DNA of 64,000 nucleotides from Ciona intestinalis (Eukaryota; Chordata; Ascidiacea; Phlebobranchia; Cionidae), in NCBI RefSeq assembly GCF_000224145.3, contig NW_004190468.2, positions 44,050-108,049 on the forward strand. The letters run 5' to 3'. Of this stretch, positions 60,401 to 64,000 are shown one piece after another (positions within the stretch are counted from its first letter, which is position 1; each line of letters starts with the position of its first letter). The translations under genes and the position numbers were made by a program. The notes beneath the pieces are model-generated. The model was not told the origin of the DNA and did not search any database. It saw nothing but the letters and a program-made list of their open reading frames with translations.

Positions 60401-62456
60401 TGCCACGGATTACGTATGCGAATACGAGGGGCAGATATGACTACTGGATTAACGGACAGTGACTGAATTCACCGTGTAGTCATAGGATTGGTATATAGGG
60501 GGTCGGTTATCAAGCGTACCGCAGCCGTGTTTGCTGTAGAGCTTAACTCGTGTTAAGTCCTGCAAAGATAGACCACAGTACTCGAACATAAATCGACAGT
60601 GGAGCCTCGGGCGACGCCGGGTGAATTGTACGACGACATGCGCAGCGTCCAGTTACAGACAAATAAACAAAGCGTGGCAATCGTATAAGAAACTGTCGGC
60701 GAACAACGAATTCTTCTGACATAAGATTCACCATCACTGTACACCGCATCTGTGTCAAGCGACCGCACACTGCAGCTTCACTAATACAATGCGCTCCATT
60801 GATTTCGTGGTCGACACAGTCGGTTTAATTCGATTATCCAAGAGCTAAATTGCTCCATTGTTTAAGGGCGTAATGATAAATTTAAAGAACGATCTTCGGC
60901 TTACAAGCAAGCCCACACGAACAATTAATTACCCGCTGGTGCAAATTTAAGAGACGGAAAATGACGTATAACGAGCAACGGCAGAGGTTAACGATTTCTT
61001 GTTTCCGGTTGTGACATGGCTGACAATTTTTGACACCAATGACCGTAATCGTTTACCAAGTGTCCGATGGTTACAAATGTCGTTAAGTAGCCAGGGCGGC
61101 GCGAAACGCCTCAAAAATAGCCAACCAAACGTGGAAATTCAAATGGCGTATCGAACTGCTTCCTTCTGTTCTACACTGGGCAGTTTCAAGTGCACATGAG
61201 TAGCCACAGCGTTCGCCTTTTACGGTTATTAATAAGGAAACCTGTAATTATTCAATCAACTTACAACACACAAGAAGTAAGATCTCACTTACCAGTCCAC
61301 TACATACAGAGAGCACAGCTGTGTGTTCCGGCCGTTCATTTACATATCCGGAGTAGAAACAGTGTCGCGGCACACCTAAGCTTGCCCCAGCAAAACCGTC
61401 CGTTGCGGCATCACCCATGTAATGCAGGGTGTAGTTTGGGGCAAGAAAGCCATCGAATGGCATAAGATGTAACAAGAATCGCTCCCCGAACGCATCTAAG
61501 GAATAGTTCGCGATCCCATGTTCTAAACGATCTTCTTCCCGAACGAATTCATCTTCCAAATAATCTGTCCGATACTGATCCGGGATCACATCGAGAATAG
61601 TCCTTTCTGTACTTTTGTTCTGTAGATTCAATATACCTCGGAGGATAGTTTCTCTCTCGTCTTCTTCCACATCTCTTCGCCTCCTGTCCTTCGGAGAATC
61701 TCGTTCTTCCTTTTTCCTCGTCCGGAAATGACGTCCATGGTGAACCGGGTGTCCGGTCACGTGATGCACCCGGATCGGCACGACGACCTCATTCTCGTCG
61801 AAGCCGTGCGCAAGATTTTCTAAAAATAGATTGGAGATCGATAACAGATAACTCAAAGTTGGTAATTACATAATTACAGACGAAGTCAACGTATACACTG
61901 AGGCTGTGATAAGGGGAATATCACGTTGCATTAAACTAAATAGGAACATAACTATCTAACCAATCCGCTAATTGCCACTTGAAACAACCTTGTGTCAAGT
62001 TATGGTTGGACAAATTACCCCACAACCGACAGCTAACAAGGGAGCCGTACCTGCCACCTAATACATGGTTAACAATTAAACTTCATTAAAACAGCGTGGG
62101 CGGCTTATTACTTAAATTAATTATCCTCATATGGCTGTTTGTTTAAACACTTTTCCTATTCACAAAAACTGACAAATACCGCATTATATTATAAAGGGAT
62201 ACATACCTTCAACTTTGCTAGTTATCTTGCGTGTATTCCTATTTTGGTCCTCGCGATGTTGATTTTTGGTAAACAGTTTTGAAGGGTCAACGTCGAAATA
62301 AGCTTTATTAGTAAGAGGTTCTTCTGAGGTACGGTGGTTAAAAGAAAATCTCGAGGTGTCCGAGTTACTTGGAAATGTACAGCCGACGAAATTCCATAAA
62401 TAAAGTATAGCGAAAAGTATGACGGTTAATCCTGATGATGATGTGGTAGTTTTCAT
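29039..62456 (-). CDS. GON-domain ADAMTS metalloproteinase (ADAMTS9/ADAMTS20 type)
   Basis: Forty coding exons join without a frame break into 2236 codons (2235 aa), leaving out one of two duplicated exon pairs at the gap. Order of domains: signal peptide, prodomain ending in the furin site RSRKKR (428-433), zinc protease (HEIGHEFNAPHD 584-595, Met-turn VMSPTL), disintegrin-like, TSR1, Cys-rich, spacer, TSR2-15 and a GON domain (about 2033-2235). A GON domain after 15 thrombospondin repeats is specific to ADAMTS9, ADAMTS20 and nematode GON-1. Human ADAMTS9 is about 1935 aa; the excess here comes partly from Ser/Thr-rich linkers between repeats. The family cleaves proteoglycans such as versican and acts in tissue remodelling and secretion. 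Start: the Met at 62456 is directly followed by a signal peptide; an upstream in-frame Met at 62507 lacks one. Confidence 0.95.
30612..30805 (+). mobile_element. MITE-like inverted-repeat element, copy 4 (ADAMTS intron)
   Basis: Ends GGGAAGATGGGACACTTTTC and TGTCCCGTCTTCCCCCACC; interior AGTAAACAAAGAATGTT, ATAATTATAAAAC, TCGTTGTTAATTATTC as in copy 3. A truncated duplicate (31739-31805) begins directly after the second assembly gap. Confidence 0.65.
30738..31613 (-). repeat. Left haplotype copy of ADAMTS exons 33-34
   Basis: About 876 bp nearly identical, introns included, to 31739-32617. It holds copies of the exons 32556-32374 (here 31554-31372) and 32176-31991 (here 31175-30990). Differences are scattered substitutions, one giving Lys here for Glu in the right copy (LCNTKLV versus LCNTELV). 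Best read as the second allele. Confidence 0.85.
31614..31738. other. Assembly gap (125 N)
   Basis: Exactly the same length as the gap in HSP90B1, and again between near-identical copies. A further NNN lies at 31956-31958 and a single N at 53204. Confidence 0.95.
31739..32617 (-). repeat. Right haplotype copy of ADAMTS exons 33-34
   Basis: Pairs with 30738-31613 at an offset of about 1001-1002 bases. It continues leftward in transcript order into exon 32 (32861-32691), so this copy is continuous with the 5' part of the gene. The left copy is continuous with the 3' part. Confidence 0.85.
33176..34401. other. ADAMTS intron between exons 30 and 31
   Basis: 1.2-kb AT-rich intron. Open frames on either strand (33565-33762, 33906-34160, 34002-34190) show no motifs. 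No repeat recognised. Confidence 0.5.
35396..35523 (-). repeat. Thr-codon low-complexity tract in ADAMTS exon 27
   Basis: About 40 codons, almost all Thr with some Ser and Ala, made of imperfect ACA/ACT/ACC repeats on the minus strand. The encoded linker sits between TSR8 and TSR9 and resembles a mucin-type O-glycosylated spacer. The repeated DNA could vary in length between alleles. The antisense frame is Val-rich but is only a shadow. Confidence 0.8.
37562..37757 (+). mobile_element. MITE-like inverted-repeat element, copy 5 (ADAMTS intron)
   Basis: Ends TAGTAGGGTAGGAAAGATGG, then GACACC, and GTCTTCCGCCATTCTCACTA; interior CATAGACCATC and AAAACACGTCCAGAAATT correspond to the other copies with more divergence. 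Lies in the intron between 37471 and 37801. Confidence 0.6.
38194..41044 (-). other. ADAMTS exons 10-18: disintegrin-like, TSR1, Cys-rich, spacer, start of TSR2
   Basis: Exons 41044-40903, 40477-40361, 40221-40076, 39586-39523, 39452-39315, 39226-39089, 39014-38798, 38610-38420, 38337-38194. Landmarks: [46 protein letters not shown]1 ([19 protein letters not shown]), [20 protein letters not shown] (Cys-rich), [20 protein letters not shown], then the Cys-poor spacer, then [17 protein letters not shown] (TSR2). Confidence 0.9.
41045..42339. other. ADAMTS intron 9
   Basis: 1.3 kb without recognisable genes. Contains a two-copy 35-bp tandem repeat at 41798-41870. From about here leftwards in transcript order the introns look richer in GC and CpG. 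Confidence 0.5.
41798..41870. repeat. Two-copy tandem repeat, 35-bp unit, period 38
   Basis: CGTCGAACAACAGTCATGAC, then AATTCAACAGTCGAC, occurs at 41798-41832 and again at 41836-41870 without visible change. Perfect identity suggests a recent duplication. Confidence 0.85.
42999..44561. other. ADAMTS intron 7
   Basis: 1.6 kb. Nothing recognised: open frames (43123-43383, 43763-43969, 44156-44434) show no family motifs. Confidence 0.45.
44603..47984. other. ADAMTS intron 6
   Basis: 3.4 kb of CpG-rich DNA. Open frames of up to about 133 codons (45195-45596) occur on both strands, but none has recognisable motifs or splice support. Visible words recur rarely and no transposon was identified. 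Confidence 0.45.
48110..49911. other. ADAMTS intron 5
   Basis: 1.8 kb, nothing recognised on either strand beyond short open frames. Confidence 0.45.
50002..53774. other. ADAMTS intron 4
   Basis: 3.8 kb. Contains a two-copy tandem repeat at 50774-50838 and a single N at 53204. No gene recognised. The left 500 bases are AT-rich, with palindromic ACGTGAGTCACGT near 50285-50300. Confidence 0.45.
50774..50838. repeat. Two-copy tandem repeat, period 33
   Basis: TAGTGAGGTTCTGAACTTGT, then TAAAATTCGCGA, at 50774 is followed at 50807 by the same unit with one substitution (CTGTACTTG for CTGAACTTG). Confidence 0.85.
54233..58142. other. ADAMTS intron 3
   Basis: 3.9 kb, the longest intron seen. No repeat or gene recognised. 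The stretch 54420-54720 is conspicuously GC-rich for this window. Confidence 0.45.
58312..61292. other. ADAMTS intron 2
   Basis: 3.0 kb. Holds the longest unexplained plus-strand open frame in the region (58640-59122, 160 codons), which shows no domain, signal peptide or splice context. Nothing else is recognised. Confidence 0.45.
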
Positions 62457-64000
62457 CTTTAAAAGTTTAACGTCGAAGGGGCATTCGCTGATCAACGATC
62501 TTCGCAAACACTAAATCAAGTTGCTGAGGTAGCCTGTACTTGCAGATTATAACAGAGTAGTTGCTTCCCTGTCTCGTGCTATCTCAGTGGGCAACCTGTT
62601 CATAAGGCGACACCGCTGGGTGCCGTGATGTAATCAAAATACTCAAACGTCCTGAATAAGAGCGCAGTCCACCGCCTTGAAGGCCGTTAAGCTTATCTTG
62701 GTTACCATGCCTTACATATCGGGATATTAGCAGCTCGCTAAATCTGCATAGGAAGCTGACCTGGCCGCCCAGTTGGCTTATAGTTCAGACGGGCAGTATG
62801 ATTAATTAGTCGCCGGCAGAAGACACTTCTGGTCGAATTGAAGAACAGAGCGCCTGCAACCGAGGCGATAAATCCGACTAAATTATTCCAACGGCGAGCG
62901 TTGAGATAACACCGAGTGATAACGATGCAATTAGTTAAATTATATTTCTAGGTCCGACAGTAAAGCTTGTTGGTAGGTGTCCAAATAGATAACAGTTACT
63001 AATGTCGGTCCTACCTAAACCTTTTGACCAAAAAGAAAATTGATTACAACTTACTCAACCACATGAGTCGACATAAGCAAGCAAGTTTATTATATTTGTT
63101 GTGTGAGCTGTAAGTTCAACGACTATAACTCGATGTGTATTACTGTTTGTCCTACGTTGGTGCTGACAGAGCTAATCGACTTTTAATGAACACTCTTGAC
63201 TAGTCGATAAAAGAACGGTTGTAATTATTGCAGGCAGGCAAAGCGACCACGAAGTTACAGACAACGACAGTAGTCACGCAGGCTTTACGATGACGTCATT
63301 TTGACCCGGTTTGCGATTGATGGCTGTTCGGGATTTCGACTTCTGCAGCTTTGGTGCACGATTTGCGATCTTTGTGCTTCGTCATCACATATATACACAC
63401 TATTTAACTACTTATCATACATCGCATAAGAGTATTTAATAATCACCTACAAACTATCTGTATTTTGTCATTTAAATTTACTTTTTCTTAGTTAACCCAC
63501 TTTAAACGTAACCTCAACCTCATATCATATTCATAATTGTAATCTGTTATTCCTAAACTGCACGGTCAATTTTAACGTCGGGACAATTTATGTCACCCGC
63601 GCGGGAAAACGCTTTATTTGACGCGGCAGAGTAAAATATTTATCGTCGGCCTCACTAACCTGCTAGTCGTTGCACCTGACCATCTCATTGCTGCGCAATT
63701 CTATTATTGAAGACAAACTGGCATAATTCTGCGAACGTTAGTTTCTTTAAAGTTAATCTATTAAAGCATTTACTATCTAAAATCAAATGCTAATCTTCAA
63801 TACAATAGTCATGCCTTTTTGTTTTAACTTGGTACGCATTGTGTTAATACCAAACTTGATCTGAACACTGAGTGCTGACGCATCTCGGGTAATACAACTT
63901 CATATCATTCATGAAAACGGCGGGTAAAGGTTGCCGGTAAAAACTTTTTCTCTTGTTCGCACGCAGCTCTCTCTTTCGGGTGGCTCCCGCCTTTTACCCT
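62457..64000. other. Region upstream of the ADAMTS gene
   Basis: 1.5 kb that should hold the 5' UTR and promoter of the minus-strand ADAMTS gene. No convincing TATA box, further exon or repeat was identified. Confidence 0.45.

Larger units (their letters stand above)
53775..62456 (-). other. ADAMTS exons 1-4: signal peptide and prodomain
   Basis: Exons 62456-62207, 61819-61293, 58311-58143, 54232-53775. The signal peptide is [20 protein letters not shown] followed by WNFVGC. The prodomain keeps family landmarks [50 protein letters not shown]. It is unusually rich in basic clusters ([29 protein letters not shown]) before the last site RSRKKR, after which the mature enzyme would start [12 protein letters not shown]. 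Introns are long (up to 3.9 kb). Confidence 0.9.

Overview
The window looks like a piece of an ascidian (tunicate) genome, most likely a Ciona-type species. This is an inference from protein content, small phase-conserved introns, AT-rich non-coding DNA, a tRNA-derived SINE whose fragments recur, and a short inverted-repeat element seen at least six times. No database search was possible. All genes are spliced, and exon boundaries below were read by eye from GT/AG sites and reading-frame continuity.

Layout: (1) 93-1156, plus strand: 3' end of an unrecognised gene. (2) 2.5-6.5 kb, minus: a secreted, furin-activated matrix metalloproteinase with a hemopexin domain. (3) 7.2-9.6 kb: intergenic, with three inverted-repeat (MITE-like) elements. 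(4) 9871-11026, minus: MORN5. (5) 11730-19720, plus: HSP90B1 (endoplasmin/GRP94), head-to-head with MORN5. The shared intergenic DNA carries one perfect and one near-perfect ER stress response element. HSP90B1 has three pairs of tandemly duplicated, divergent exons that look mutually exclusive. (6) 22445-26535, plus: type II regulatory subunit of cAMP-dependent protein kinase. (7) 29039-62456, minus: one very large GON-ADAMTS gene (ADAMTS9/ADAMTS20 type). Forty coding exons could be joined in frame into 2236 codons, with 15 thrombospondin type 1 repeats and a C-terminal GON domain. It fills more than half of the window.

Two 125-base N gaps (13773-13897 and 31614-31738) each sit between near-identical copies of the same exons and introns. 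Both are best read as two haplotypes left side by side by the assembler, not real duplications. In the ADAMTS gene, dropping one copy restores the 15 repeats known for this subfamily.

The genes do not form a pathway. MORN5 and HSP90B1 may share a promoter region. The MMP and ADAMTS products are both secreted zinc metalloproteinases of the extracellular matrix, and an ER chaperone such as HSP90B1 generally serves secreted, disulfide-rich proteins. Base composition changes near 41 kb: the 5' half of the ADAMTS gene and its upstream DNA look richer in GC and CpG than the HSP90B1 and PRKAR2 gene bodies, which would fit the mosaic gene-body methylation known in Ciona.
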